Notes under the pieces: model-generated | Seen by the model: the letters and a program-made list of their open reading frames with translations, nothing else | Told to the model about the DNA's origin: nothing | The model's database searches: none | Part shown: in pieces, positions 8,853 through 18,582 of the stretch | Position numbering within the stretch: the stretch's first letter is position 1 | Layout of the letters: each line of letters begins with the position of its first letter | Assembly: GCF_021044425.1 (NCBI RefSeq) | Contig: NZ_JAJNEC010000005.1 | Coordinates: 1,550,001-1,614,000, forward strand | Direction: 5' to 3' | Origin: Niabella pedocola | Lineage (GTDB): Bacteria; Bacteroidota; Bacteroidia; Chitinophagales; Chitinophagaceae | Length of the DNA stretch: 64,000 nt | Program-made: the position numbers and the translations under genes

Positions 8853-10580
8853 TTACTTATTCTGAATAAGCACCCCTTGTGCCCGGTCAATCTGCTCCTG
8901 CGGAATGGGCATGCCTTTATCCCAATCAGCATACGTGAACGCTGCCGGCTGAGATGCGGAAACATATTGCTTTTCAAAATTCATATACGATTTCAGCACC
9001 GTTTCCGCAACTCCCCATCGGATCAGGTCAAAGTACCGGTGCCCTTCCAGCGCCAGTTCCAGCCTTCGCTCAAACCGGACCGCATTCCGCGCATAATCCT
9101 GGCTGGGGAAAGAGGTATAGGTTTTGATCATGTATTTGGCTGCGGGGTTGCCATAGGCTGTTAATACCGCGCCCAGTTGAGATGCGCGCGTTCGTACCGC
9201 ATTTACCCAGTCTTTTGCATCGCCCAGGGCACCCGTTTCCACCGCACATTCCGCCGCCATCAGGTATACATCGGATAGCCGGATGATATTTATATTCTGT
9301 GCATTCAGATAATTGGCCCCGTTTGCTACATTCCCGCTGAAATCGGCCTGGTTGATCGATTGCTTTACGGCAACAAAGGGCCCTCCGAATGGCTGGTCAC
9401 GGATCCAGCCTGGTACTACCACGCCCCAATCGCGGTATCTTACCAGCCTCCGGCCGATGGTATAATCCAGGCGGGGATCAAACGTCAGGGTAGTATCCAG
9501 TGTATATGTATCAACCGCTCCGCCGCTCAGCCCCTGGTCTGATTTATAGGGGTTGGTCCGGTAGCTGCCATCCAGGTAAGGCAAGCCGTCCGAGCCTACT
9601 TTAAAAGCGTTCACCAGGTCTACCGAGGGTTGGTAAAACCCGCAGCATCCGCCGGGTGAATTACCATAGAGCCCTGCCAGCATATCGCCCACATTGGCGT
9701 TATCACCGCTTCCATCCGGGTTGATAATGCTCTGCGAAACCAGGATCCCTTCCACACTGTTCTTGGTTTTAATATTAAAATTGGCATCAAAGGCAAGTGT
9801 TGTCAATGCCGGTTTATGCGTAATTACATCCTTTAAAAGGGTCAGGGCTTCTCCATATTTCTTCTGATAGAGATATAGTTTTCCCAGGTAGGCCTCTGCG
9901 GCATATTTATCTACCCGGCCCACTTCGCCCAGCGGTTTTGAATAATCCTGGGGCAGGCCGGCCACAGCTGCTTTAAAATCCGCTTCAATCATCGGGTAAA
10001 CATCCTTGTCATTTTTCACCTGCGCTGCCTGCTGAACCGTCATCGTCTCGTCGATATAAGGAATGTTTTTAAATACCCGGGCCAGGAAAAAATAATAATG
10101 CCCCCGCAGCATCCTGGCTTCTGCAGCAATCTGCGTAGCACGCGCATCACTGAATTTATCACCACTGCCGCTTTGTACGGTACTCAGCAGCTTGAGTGTG
10201 GTATTACAGCGGATAACACCTTCATAATACACCCGCCACATGGTGGGCAGGTTGTCGTTGGAAGGGTTCACTTTGTGCAACTCGATATCATTCATCGGCG
10301 ACTGATCTGTACTGTTGCTGCCTTTATGTGCATTGTCTGCCGCTACTTCTCCAAACAGCCACTGGCTGGGACCGCTGGAGTAATTGCCCCAGGTACCACT
10401 GATATTTCCGTTCATAATACCATAAGCACCAATAAGGGCCGATTCCACTCCTTTTGTATTCGTTAACTGGGCCTCAGCAAGCGCACCCTGTGGTTTGGCA
10501 TCTAAAAAACCTTTTCCACAGGAGCAGACCATGACAAGAACGAAAACGATAAATATTGCTTTATATAATCTCTTTGTCAT
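8853..10580 (-). CDS. SusD/RagB-family nutrient-binding outer-membrane lipoprotein (pair 1)
   Basis: 575 residues. The signal peptide ends in a lipobox with Cys21 (VMVCSC), then GKGFLDAKPQG, the usual SusD start. SusD proteins sit on the outer surface as a lid on the SusC barrel and bind the incoming glycan or peptide. Visible family features: an N-terminal TPR-like helical half (AEARMLRGHYYFFLARVF; AEAYLGKLYLYQKKYGEAL) and the C-terminal RFERRLELALEGHRYFDLIRWG stretch of the RagB/SusD domain. This is the canonical long RagB class, unlike the SusD_2-type proteins at 49-64 kb. It lies 25 bases after the matching SusC. The substrate cannot be read from the sequence; no degradative enzyme is adjacent. 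Confidence 0.95.
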   Translation of the reverse strand: MTKRLYKAIFIVFVLVMVCSCGKGFLDAKPQGALAEAQLTNTKGVESALIGAYGIMNGNISGTWGNYSSGPSQWLFGEVAADNAHKGSNSTDQSPMNDIELHKVNPSNDNLPTMWRVYYEGVIRCNTTLKLLSTVQSGSGDKFSDARATQIAAEARMLRGHYYFFLARVFKNIPYIDETMTVQQAAQVKNDKDVYPMIEADFKAAVAGLPQDYSKPLGEVGRVDKYAAEAYLGKLYLYQKKYGEALTLLKDVITHKPALTTLAFDANFNIKTKNSVEGILVSQSIINPDGSGDNANVGDMLAGLYGNSPGGCCGFYQPSVDLVNAFKVGSDGLPYLDGSYRTNPYKSDQGLSGGAVDTYTLDTTLTFDPRLDYTIGRRLVRYRDWGVVVPGWIRDQPFGGPFVAVKQSINQADFSGNVANGANYLNAQNINIIRLSDVYLMAAECAVETGALGDAKDWVNAVRTRASQLGAVLTAYGNPAAKYMIKTYTSFPSQDYARNAVRFERRLELALEGHRYFDLIRWGVAETVLKSYMNFEKQYVSASQPAAFTYADWDKGMPIPQEQIDRAQGVLIQNK

Positions 10581-10605
10581 ATAATAATATTTAAAAAATC
10601 AATGT

Positions 10606-13600
10606 TTAAAATGTAACGTTTAAACCAACCAGGTACTGGCGAGACATTGGATACATCCCCAGGTCTACCCCCGGAGCCGTATAAGTTCCTACTCCCGGAG
10701 AAGAAGTTACTTCCGGATCCAGTCCGCTGTATTTAGTAACGGTAAACAGGTTTGTACCGCTTACATACAACCGCAGGTTTTTGATTTTGTCTTTAAAGGC
10801 ACCGCCCGGTTTGAAATTATAACCGATCTGTACCAATTTCAATTTTAAATAACTGCCATCCTGTACGAAATAGCTGTTGGACAACATTTCAATAGCGGGC
10901 CGGTTCCGGTTGGGCGCCGGTATATCACTATTGGGATTTTCAGGACTCCAGGCATTCAGCATCCGGTCACTTACAGCACCGTCAAACAGGCTAAGATCTG
11001 TGTACAGGCGTGTAAAATCGAAGATCTTGTTTCCCTGGGACCCGTTAAAGGCGAGCGAAATATCAAAGTTGCTATAGCTTGCATTCAGGTTCAAACCATA
11101 GATAAAGTCTGGATGCGGGCTGCCGATAAAAGTAAGGTCCTGGTCATCAATAATACCATCCGGTTTACCATCCGGGCCGGATACATCTGCATAACGGAAT
11201 CCTCCTAAATGCGCACCGGTCTGTTTGGCTGCACCGGAAATTTCCTGGTCTGTTTTAAAAATACCCTCTACCTTATACCCGTAAAAAGCACCAAAGGGAA
11301 GACCGGCCATGATCACCGAGGGAATCACAGAACGGTTGGTAAGCATATTCACTTTTTTAACGCCTTCCCTCAGTGAAACCAGCTTGTTGATGTTTCTTGA
11401 AAAATTTACGCCGGCATCAAACGTAAAAGGATTGTTATTGGCAGGGCTGGCATAATGATAATTTAATACCAGTTCAAAACCCTTGTTGCTCATTTCACCC
11501 AGGTTTACATAAGGTGATGATCCGCCACCGATGGCCTGTGCCGGCAGATCCAGCTTATAAAGCATGTCTACCGTTTTTTTGTTATACACATCAAACGACC
11601 CGTCTAATTTATGACGCAGCAGGGTAAAGTCGATTCCCACATTCAGAGACTGGGCCTGTTCCCATTTAATATCGGGGTTATCATAACTATAGGTCCATAC
11701 CCCGCTGGAAAGACCGGTACCGTTAATGGGGTAGTTGGCACTGTTAATAGAAGCCTGCAACAGTTTCAGGTATTGGAAATCGGGTATCGACTGGTTACCG
11801 GTAACACCCCAGCCGGCACGCAGCTTCAGGTCATCTACCCAGGTTACGCTTTTCATAAATGCTTCGTTAGACACCCTCCAGGCCAGGCTCACAGCGGGGA
11901 AATTACCATACTTATTATTGGGTCCAAACCGCGAGGAGCCATCCCGGCGCAGGGTTCCGGAGATCAGGTACCGGTCCAGGTACCCGTAGTCCACCCTTCC
12001 GAAGATCGAAAACAGCGAGTTAGGCTGCGTGATCGGATCGTTATTCTTGGCAACGGGAGTAGAGGTTGCCGTATTCATATAATAATAGTTCATATCCCCC
12101 ATCAGGAAATAACCATTAGCAGAGCCGGTCAGGTAGCGTCCCCAGGCCTTTACCGCCTCGGTACCAACCATGGCGGTCAGATCATGTTTTTCATTAAAGC
12201 TCTTTTTATAAGTAAGGGTGTTGGACCAGGTCCAATCTGTACCCCATCCCATGTTTTCACTGAACGTATGGTTGTTGTAACTTCCTTCTGCGCGTTCCGG
12301 ATTCGGATATCCTACGGTTACCCCGTTATAGGTTTCGTACCGGACCCCATACGTGGTTTTCAGGTGCAGGAATTCCAGGATCTTAAGATCGGCAAAAGCG
12401 CTTCCGAAGAACTGATTGGAGGTGCTCACATTATCCCTGGCTCTGTAGAGCGCCGCCATCGGGTTCTCTGCATTTCCCAGCAGGTTGCCCCGGCTGCCCG
12501 CAAAATTGCCCATGATATCGTATACCGGTATAATGGTTTGGATCCGGTAGGCCCAGCCGATGGGAGAACCTTCACCCATGTAACTTCCGGCAGTATTTAC
12601 ATTGGTGGCAAAGCCCTGGTTCTGTGTGCGCGAATACTGGATGTTTTCACCCAGCTGAAGACGGCCGTCCAGTACTGTAAAATTGGTGTTGGCGCGAATG
12701 GTATAGCGTTTAAACCCGGTATACCGCACAATACCTTCCTGGTTCATATAGCCGCCGCTTACCGCGTAATTTGCTTTTTCCCCGCCACCGCTTACTCCAA
12801 GCTGGTAATTCTGAATCGGCGCATTTTGAGTAATGGTCCGGTACCAGTCTGTTCCCGTTTGGTTGGCCTTGGTGATCTGGTAAAATGTTTTCCCATCCAT
12901 GGAATAATTATACCGGGAAGGATCTGCCATCGCCGGAGTAATTTTCTGACCGTAAGTGCCTCCTGCAAGTAAATACTCCGGTAAGGTAGGATGGTTGGGA
13001 TCTGATCCGTAATAATCGTTCGCAATCGATAACCCGGCATTTTTGTAGCCGGCGTACAAAAATTCAGCAAATTGCTGGGGATTCAGATACTTGGGAAACC
13101 GGCCCCGGTTAGGATTCTGGCTGCCATAGTATATATCCAGGTTTACGCGGGGTGCCCCTGATTTTCCCTTTCTGGTAGTAACAATCACAACGCCGTTATT
13201 GGCGCGGGAACCATAGATAGAAGCAGCAGATGCGTCCTTTAATACCTGCATACTTTCGATATCATTGGAGTTCAGCCAGCTTAATTTTCCCTGATAGGGC
13301 ATTCCGTCTATAATATATAATGGATCATTATTACTGATGGTGCTAAAACCACGGATCCGGACCTGAGGCGTTGCGCCGGGCGATCCGTCATTTACGATCT
13401 GCACCCCGGCGGCTTTGCCCTGCAACGCTTCCAGCGGACTGGCGGCCGGTTGTTGTTTCAACTCTTTCATATCAACAACCGCTACCGAGCCGGTAAGATC
13501 TTTTTTACGCGCAGTCCCATACCCGATTACCACCACGTCTGTTAAACTGGAAACATCGGCGGTTAACTGAACCGTCATGGGAGCTGTAAGGTTCGCTTTT

Positions 13601-13854
13601 AACGTAACTGTTTTGAATCCGACGCTTGAAAATTCCAATTCATCGCCGGCTTTGGCCGCAATCGAAAATTTTCCTTCGGCATCCGTAGCCGTTCCCGAAG
13701 TGGCCCCTTTTAATACAACAGATACATTAGGAATTGGACTACTCTTATCATCCGTAACAGTTCCAATGACGGTTTTAGTCTGACTAAAACTGTGTAGCAT
13801 AAAAACCGGACAAAAGAGCACAAGTAGCAAGCAAAAGGCTTTCATTCTTTTCAT
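10606..13854 (-). CDS. SusC/RagA-family TonB-linked outer-membrane transporter (pair 1)
   Basis: 1082 residues. Signal peptide (residues ~1-25, ending HSFSQ), a carboxypeptidase-regulatory-like domain (~28-100, VIGTVTDDKSSPIPNVSVVLKG), the plug domain (~115-225, with DVVVIGYGTARKKDLTGSV and the SusC signature YIIDGMPYQG), then a 22-strand barrel ending in the aromatic terminal strand YLVGLNVTF. It imports large ligands through the outer membrane using TonB energy, with the SusD lipoprotein encoded directly downstream. No sigma/anti-sigma pair or regulator sits next to it. The upstream region has a run of T/A but no exact TAnnTTTG box. Confidence 0.96.
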   Translation of the reverse strand: MKRMKAFCLLLVLFCPVFMLHSFSQTKTVIGTVTDDKSSPIPNVSVVLKGATSGTATDAEGKFSIAAKAGDELEFSSVGFKTVTLKANLTAPMTVQLTADVSSLTDVVVIGYGTARKKDLTGSVAVVDMKELKQQPAASPLEALQGKAAGVQIVNDGSPGATPQVRIRGFSTISNNDPLYIIDGMPYQGKLSWLNSNDIESMQVLKDASAASIYGSRANNGVVIVTTRKGKSGAPRVNLDIYYGSQNPNRGRFPKYLNPQQFAEFLYAGYKNAGLSIANDYYGSDPNHPTLPEYLLAGGTYGQKITPAMADPSRYNYSMDGKTFYQITKANQTGTDWYRTITQNAPIQNYQLGVSGGGEKANYAVSGGYMNQEGIVRYTGFKRYTIRANTNFTVLDGRLQLGENIQYSRTQNQGFATNVNTAGSYMGEGSPIGWAYRIQTIIPVYDIMGNFAGSRGNLLGNAENPMAALYRARDNVSTSNQFFGSAFADLKILEFLHLKTTYGVRYETYNGVTVGYPNPERAEGSYNNHTFSENMGWGTDWTWSNTLTYKKSFNEKHDLTAMVGTEAVKAWGRYLTGSANGYFLMGDMNYYYMNTATSTPVAKNNDPITQPNSLFSIFGRVDYGYLDRYLISGTLRRDGSSRFGPNNKYGNFPAVSLAWRVSNEAFMKSVTWVDDLKLRAGWGVTGNQSIPDFQYLKLLQASINSANYPINGTGLSSGVWTYSYDNPDIKWEQAQSLNVGIDFTLLRHKLDGSFDVYNKKTVDMLYKLDLPAQAIGGGSSPYVNLGEMSNKGFELVLNYHYASPANNNPFTFDAGVNFSRNINKLVSLREGVKKVNMLTNRSVIPSVIMAGLPFGAFYGYKVEGIFKTDQEISGAAKQTGAHLGGFRYADVSGPDGKPDGIIDDQDLTFIGSPHPDFIYGLNLNASYSNFDISLAFNGSQGNKIFDFTRLYTDLSLFDGAVSDRMLNAWSPENPNSDIPAPNRNRPAIEMLSNSYFVQDGSYLKLKLVQIGYNFKPGGAFKDKIKNLRLYVSGTNLFTVTKYSGLDPEVTSSPGVGTYTAPGVDLGMYPMSRQYLVGLNVTF

Positions 13855-14010
13855 ATGGCTTTTTTAGGTTTATAATTAAAAAGAGGGAGTATCGTATTGA
13901 AGGTAACATTTCTTTAACAAAAAATTTTTTTTTATTATGTACCAAAAACACGATATTATTGACCGGTTACCGCATTTCGATGCGGCCTGGCCTTTCATCC
14001 AAAAAGAAGC

Positions 14011-14040
14011 TTGTCTGAACCGTATTATTACTTAAACTTG
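14011..14040 (+). promoter_or_regulatory. Possible promoter of the SixA-like gene
   Basis: TTG at 14011-14013, a 19-base spacer, then TAAACTTG at 14033-14040, one mismatch from TAnnTTTG. It is 36 bases before the start codon. Confidence 0.35.
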
Positions 14041-14076
14041 TGAAGATTTTTAAATTTTATTCTTGAAAACAGGTGC

Positions 14077-14565
14077 ATGAAAACATTGATCATCATCCGG
14101 CATGCAAAGGCCGAGCAGGGTTTTGGAAAAGATATCGAACGGAAACTGACCGACAGGGGGGAGCGCAATGCCGCGAAGATGGCAAGGCTGCTTAAAGAGA
14201 AAGGATACCATATCGACAGGATTTTTTCCAGCAACTCCGAGCGGACGATGCAAACGACCCGGATCTTTGCCGAAACGCTGGACATTCCCGGAAACCATAT
14301 CCGTTATTTTGAAAGCCTTTACCTGGCAGATGTACTGGGCATTACCGAAACCATCGAATGGCTAAAAGAAGGTGAGAACATTCAAACGCTGGCCATTGTG
14401 GCCCACAACCCGGGTGTAACCAATTTTGTAAATGACCTTACCCACACCGGCATCGATAGCCTGCCCACCTGTGGTATTGCTGTAATGGAAGTGGCGATGA
14501 ACGACTGGAGCAATTTTGAGGCTGCTAAAAAAACGTTTGTAACAACATTTTCACCCAAAGACTGA
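14077..14565 (+). CDS. sixA: SixA-like histidine phosphatase
   Basis: 162 residues of the histidine phosphatase superfamily. The catalytic RHAK motif is at residues 8-11 (MKTLIIIRHAKAEQG), with the phosphohistidine-forming His9. ERTMQTT supplies the second conserved Arg/Thr region and VAHNPGVTNFVNDL the second catalytic His. The short length and RHAKAE start match SixA, which removes phosphate from histidine-phosphotransfer domains in E. coli; the substrate in Bacteroidota is not known. The gene is alone on its strand, divergent from SusC pair 1 and convergent with the glycosyltransferase gene. Confidence 0.88.
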   Translation: MKTLIIIRHAKAEQGFGKDIERKLTDRGERNAAKMARLLKEKGYHIDRIFSSNSERTMQTTRIFAETLDIPGNHIRYFESLYLADVLGITETIEWLKEGENIQTLAIVAHNPGVTNFVNDLTHTGIDSLPTCGIAVMEVAMNDWSNFEAAKKTFVTTFSPKD

Positions 14566-14617
14566 AACTGTTGAAAGGGATGACCGCAGGGATCGATACC
14601 AATGCGCCACTGGTAGC

Positions 14618-15736
14618 TTACCCTGTATGTACGGAACCGGCGTCATCGTTTAAAAAACGTGCCACGGCCTGTTCTAAAACAGCAGCGGAGTTACTAAAAG
14701 GTGCAGCGTAATGAAGTTGTTGTGCTTTCTCAAGCAATGCTTCCAGCTGGAAGGATTCCTGTGAACTGGATATGGCGCGTTGTTGCTGGCTCAGCAGTCC
14801 GGCCAGGTATTCCTGCTCCGTTTGCCCGGGCGTGGGCACCAGGATGGACCGGGCGCCCACCGCCTGCAGATCCATTACCGAACTGTAGCCACTCCTGCAA
14901 ATGATATACGCCGCATCGCTGATAAGCTGGTTGAGCGCTGCGGAGGGCAGATGATCATATACTTGTGTATAGGGCAGTTCCGGGAGCTGCGGACCTCCAC
15001 CTTTTGGTAACCCTCTTACCAGTACGCTTGCTGTTTTGAACGATTTCAGTTGTGTACACAGGAGCTGTTCAAAAAGCGACCGCTGCGGCTCCGGACCGGA
15101 TAAAAGAATCAATATCATTTCTTTTGCAGTTCGCTCCTTTTGCGGCTGCATGCGGGAAAGTGGTCCCAGGTATTCATAAGGAACAGCAGGCATTACAGCC
15201 GGATGCGAAAGGTCTCCGGCAAGGCCTGGCGGCTCCGCGTAATCGGGGATCCAGCAACGGGAAAATTTTTCGATCCACCGGTAATTCATCCGTTGTGAAA
15301 TCGTTTCCATCCGCGCGCCCAGCGGATTTTTTACCCGCAGCTGGTGGGTGATAAAAACAGTGGGTACCGTGGTATGGTATAATCCGAAACGGTTGTCGCT
15401 GATGACCCCGTCAATATGGTATTTCGCCACCACATGTTGCAGCCATCGGTGCTCATGCCGGATCGCTTTCCATATGCGCGGCGCCTGTTTGAGCAGGTTG
15501 AAAACAAAGCCGCTTCGTTTAGCGGTATAATGCACATTATACCCTTCCAGATGAAGATAACGGATTTGCGGAAACTCCTTTTCCAACAACCCGCACTGCA
15601 CTTCATTACCCGCTGCTATTACCTGCGCACCCTGCTTTACAAGCTCATAAATTACTGGTATGCATCTCGTTGTATGACCTAGCCCCCAGTCAAGCGGAGC
15701 CACCAGTATGTTTTTCTTTTGCTGTTCCGCATTCAT
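14618..15736 (-). CDS. MurG-like glycosyltransferase (GT-B fold)
   Basis: 372 residues. The N-terminus NILVAPLDWGLGHTTRCIPV is the glycine-rich loop of GT-B enzymes related to MurG and to the UDP-N-acetylglucosamine:LPS transferase-like family. The C-terminal nucleotide-sugar-binding half has ILLSGPEPQRS, then IICRSGYSSVMDLQAVGARSILVPTPGQTEQEYLA, close to the MurG donor-site pattern with its invariant Gly and Gln/Glu. No membrane helices, so it probably acts at the cytoplasmic membrane face. It is not MurG itself, since the N-terminal half is shorter and differs; the acceptor is unknown. Confidence 0.82.
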   Translation of the reverse strand: MNAEQQKKNILVAPLDWGLGHTTRCIPVIYELVKQGAQVIAAGNEVQCGLLEKEFPQIRYLHLEGYNVHYTAKRSGFVFNLLKQAPRIWKAIRHEHRWLQHVVAKYHIDGVISDNRFGLYHTTVPTVFITHQLRVKNPLGARMETISQRMNYRWIEKFSRCWIPDYAEPPGLAGDLSHPAVMPAVPYEYLGPLSRMQPQKERTAKEMILILLSGPEPQRSLFEQLLCTQLKSFKTASVLVRGLPKGGGPQLPELPYTQVYDHLPSAALNQLISDAAYIICRSGYSSVMDLQAVGARSILVPTPGQTEQEYLAGLLSQQQRAISSSQESFQLEALLEKAQQLHYAAPFSNSAAVLEQAVARFLNDDAGSVHTG

Positions 15737-15800
15737 GAATTACCGGTTCTTTACCAGTGGTTACCGAATAAAAATATTCTTGTACTGGATCGGAAAAAAT

Positions 15801-15827
15801 CTTATTTTTATAAGTGTGAATGTCACA
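15801..15827. promoter_or_regulatory. Two adjacent short inverted repeats in a divergent promoter region
   Basis: CTTAT-TTTT-ATAAG (15801-15814) is followed directly by TGTGA-ATG-TCACA (15815-15827). They lie between the divergent glycosyltransferase gene and the small protein at 15848. The TGTGA/TCACA halves match CRP-type half sites but are separated by 3 bases, not the usual 6. The role is unproven. Confidence 0.35.
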
Positions 15828-15847
15828 TTTTTTTTGAGAACAACAAA

Positions 15848-16090
15848 ATGAACGATTATAGCCGCGATATTATTTTCTTGCTGAAAGAACATGAATGTAC
15901 ACCCGAGTATATTGACCAGGAAGTTCAGTTTGTACACAAGGTGATCGCATGTGTGGATACAGACGAAAATTTTTGTATCGCTCACGAATTGGCCACGCGC
16001 AACCGCATTACCGGTAAAAAAAGAAAGATCCTCAGGGCTATTAACCGGCCCCAGCTAAAGGCTTTCGAATTCCTGATCAATAAAAATTAA
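15848..16090 (+). CDS. Small conserved-looking protein of unknown function
   Basis: 80 residues from the ATG at 15848, starting MNDYSRDIIFLLKEHECTPEY. A longer in-frame version from 15719 would read through the promoter region and overlap the divergent gene, so it is unlikely. The protein is mixed helical with a basic C-terminal half (ATRNRITGKKRKILRAINR) and two Cys; no motif is recognised and there is no signal or membrane segment. Possibly nucleic-acid associated because of the basic segment (weak inference). Confidence 0.55.
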   Translation: MNDYSRDIIFLLKEHECTPEYIDQEVQFVHKVIACVDTDENFCIAHELATRNRITGKKRKILRAINRPQLKAFEFLINKN

Positions 16091-16159
16091 CCGCGTTCAT
16101 CCCCGGTTTCAATACCCGCAGTTACCCACTTTACATTATTGGTTTCACAAAGCACAAAG

Positions 16160-16672
16160 ATGAGCATCAGCCCCGGCATCGTATTGATCAGTACACCCGC
16201 AATGGATGATCCTGAATTCTGGCAGGCCGTATTATTGATCACTGAATATAATGCAGCCGGCGCGATGGGTTTTGTAATGAACAAACCCTTTCCAAGAGCA
16301 TTCAATGAATTGGTGGAATTTCGTCATTGCGCTCCGTTTCCTTTATATAAAGGCGGACCGGTGGACCAGGAGCATCTGTTCTTTATACATCGCCGACCCG
16401 ATCTGATTGAAGCGGGCATAGCGGTTCATGCATCCCTTTATTCCGGAGGGAATTTTAAACAGGCCGTGGCCCATCTCAACCAGGCCCCTCATGCCAGCCA
16501 GGATCTGAAATTATTTATTGGATATTGCGGCTGGGATACTGCCGAGCTTGAAACCGAAATAGCAGCCGGTTTCTGGCGGATCATTCCTGGTACTCCGGAC
16601 GACCTTTTTTTTCGCCCAACAGAAGGGCTTTGGGAAGCGTTACACACAGGGAATGCGCAGCCATTATCTTAA
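16160..16672 (+). CDS. YqgE/AlgH family protein
   Basis: 170 residues from ATG 16160 (MSISPGIVLISTPAMDDPEFWQ...). The family signature is clear: G-x-x-L-I-S-x-P-x-M-D-D-P-x-F, GAMGFVMNKPF, and FIGYCGWDTAELETEI. YqgE/AlgH proteins are small cytoplasmic proteins of unclear biochemical role (AlgH was named from alginate regulation in Pseudomonas). An in-frame alternative start at 16139 adds seven residues that do not match the family. The next gene is convergent. Confidence 0.92.
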   Translation: MSISPGIVLISTPAMDDPEFWQAVLLITEYNAAGAMGFVMNKPFPRAFNELVEFRHCAPFPLYKGGPVDQEHLFFIHRRPDLIEAGIAVHASLYSGGNFKQAVAHLNQAPHASQDLKLFIGYCGWDTAELETEIAAGFWRIIPGTPDDLFFRPTEGLWEALHTGNAQPLS

Positions 16673-16818
16673 AGGTGATCCTCCATTGAGGGATTGGTTA
16701 AAGTAAGATATTGAATATAAAATGAAAAACAGAAAAGATCTGTTGCTGCTCAGTGAGCTTCATTACGGAACAATTACCACCGCTGCATTTTACATTTAAT
16801 ATTCAATATCTTAAATTT

Positions 16819-18372
16819 TTACATTTTAATTTCTTCCTCTTCGCTGTTAAAAAACCGGTATTCCACCAGCTGATACGTACTGTTCTGTTCCAGTTTTATT
16901 TTTTGTCCGAATTTCTTATTCCATTTGGCAAGTTTGCTATTGAACCAGAAACCTTTGGTAAGATAGGCGAACACAATGGGGTTCACCACCAGCTTCAGGT
17001 CTTTATGCTTGTGCGTGATCAGGTAGCTCAGGTTCTTCTCGATCTCATCCTCCAGGATCAGTGATGAAGCGATTTTGCCCGTACCATTGCAGGTAGGACA
17101 AATCTCCTGGGTATTGATGTTCACCTCCGGGCGCATCCGCTGCCGGGTAATCTGCATCAGTCCGAACTTGGAAATAGGAAGTACCGAGTGCCGTGCGCGG
17201 TCTACTTTCATAAACTCCTCCATCTTTTCATAGAGGGTGCGCTTGTTCTCGGCCTGTTTCATATCGATAAAGTCCACCACAATGATGCCCCCGATATCCC
17301 GCAGCCGCAGCTGCCGCGATATTTCCTCCGCAGCCTCCAGGTTCGTTGCCAATGCATTTTGCTCCTGGTTGTTGCTTACATTTTTGTAACCGCTGTTTAC
17401 ATCAATAACATGCAGGGCTTCGGTATGCTCAATGATCAGGTAGGCCCCGCTGTTGAGGTTAACCGTTTTCCCAAATGATGCCTTTACCTGTTTTGTAATG
17501 CCAAACGAGTCAAAAATGCCACCGGGGCTTTGGTAAAGTGAAACGATTTCTGCTTTTTCCGGGGCGATCTTCTGGATGTACTGCTTGGTTTCTGTATAAA
17601 TGTTCTTCGAGTTTACAATAATGCGGTTAAAGTCCGCATTCAGCAGGTCTCTTAAAATGCTGTTGGTTTTATTCTGCTCGCTCAGGATCTTGGCCGGCGC
17701 CACCGCCCCTTTCAGGTTCTGCTCGATCGTTTTCCAGGAGTTTACCAGGTTGGTCAGATCTTCATACAGTTCGGCCGTATTTTTTCCCTCTGCAGCCGTA
17801 CGAACAATTACACCAAAGTTGCGGGGCTTTACCGCTTCCACAATTTTTTGCAGCCGCTTCCGTTCCTCAGAAGAATGGATCTTCTTGGAAACCGCCACAA
17901 TATTGTTAAACGGGGTAATGACAATATACCGGCCGGGCAACGAAAGCTCGCAGCTTAGCCGTGGTCCTTTAGCCGCAATAGGCTCTTTCAAAATCTGCAC
18001 CAGGATATGTGGCTTGCCGCTCAATACCTCGGTGATCTTACCGGTTTTAATAATTTCCGGTTCGATCTCAAATTTTGAAAAATCCATTCCCTGGTCGCCG
18101 CTCTGGTTCATTGCCTGCTGGGTAAATTTCAGCAGCGATTTTACATAGGGGCTCAGGTCCGTATAGTGCAGGAATGCATCCTTTTCGTATCCCAGATCAA
18201 TAAATGCGGCGTTTAACCCGGGCATCAGTTTCTTTACCTTGCCCAGGTAAAGATCGCCAACGGCAAAACGGGAATCCGTTTTTTCACTATGTAGCTCTAC
18301 CAGTTTATTGTTTTCAAGTAGCGCTATGTCCACCCCTGTTGGAGTGGCATTAATAATAAGGTCTTTATTCAT
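16819..18372 (-). CDS. rng: Ribonuclease G (Rne/Rng family)
   Basis: 517 residues. Endoribonuclease that cuts single-stranded AU-rich RNA, with roles in rRNA 5' maturation and mRNA decay. An S1 RNA-binding domain lies at ~37-125 (VGDLYLGKVKKLMPGLNAAFIDLGY), followed by the RNase H-like and DNase I-like catalytic part. The two metal-binding Asp motifs are visible, LHVIDVNSGY and GGIIVVDFIDM, as is the Zn-link CPTCNGTG (second pair of the dimer-forming cysteines). It lacks the long C-terminal degradosome scaffold of RNase E, so rng is the better name. It is the last gene of the HU-TPR-mS38-like-rng series; a hairpin at 18512-18554 precedes it. Confidence 0.95.
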   Translation of the reverse strand: MNKDLIINATPTGVDIALLENNKLVELHSEKTDSRFAVGDLYLGKVKKLMPGLNAAFIDLGYEKDAFLHYTDLSPYVKSLLKFTQQAMNQSGDQGMDFSKFEIEPEIIKTGKITEVLSGKPHILVQILKEPIAAKGPRLSCELSLPGRYIVITPFNNIVAVSKKIHSSEERKRLQKIVEAVKPRNFGVIVRTAAEGKNTAELYEDLTNLVNSWKTIEQNLKGAVAPAKILSEQNKTNSILRDLLNADFNRIIVNSKNIYTETKQYIQKIAPEKAEIVSLYQSPGGIFDSFGITKQVKASFGKTVNLNSGAYLIIEHTEALHVIDVNSGYKNVSNNQEQNALATNLEAAEEISRQLRLRDIGGIIVVDFIDMKQAENKRTLYEKMEEFMKVDRARHSVLPISKFGLMQITRQRMRPEVNINTQEICPTCNGTGKIASSLILEDEIEKNLSYLITHKHKDLKLVVNPIVFAYLTKGFWFNSKLAKWNKKFGQKIKLEQNSTYQLVEYRFFNSEEEEIKM

Positions 18373-18511
18373 GAGAAACCACCATGAGTACTCATCTTGA
18401 AGTATTATAAAGAAACGGTTAGCAGAATAATGAGGGGCAAAATATTATTTTATGGCAGCAAACAGGATGGGTATGCTCACATCATTATTTAAAACCGGTC
18501 CATACAAAAGC

Positions 18512-18554
18512 AATAACAGGTAATTTCTATATCAACAGAATACTACCTGTTATT
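18512..18554 (-). terminator. Hairpin between the mS38-like gene and rng
   Basis: Perfect 11-bp inverted repeat AATAACAGGTA/TACCTGTTATT (18512-18522 and 18544-18554) with a 21-base loop, followed in the leftward direction by GCTTTTG. It starts 29 bases after the mS38-like stop. It may be a partial terminator or a processing site upstream of rng. Confidence 0.55.
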
Positions 18555-18582
18555 TCAAATGTCTTAAAAGAAAAACGCTATC

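Noticed and set aside
11611..12972. 453-codon open frame on the + strand inside the SusC gene of pair 1
   Set aside because: It is antisense to a clear 1082-residue SusC protein; its product has no family pattern and is a by-product of codon bias.
15719..15847. N-terminal extension of the small protein at 15848
   Set aside because: It would cross the divergent promoter region with its palindromes and overlap the start of the glycosyltransferase gene.
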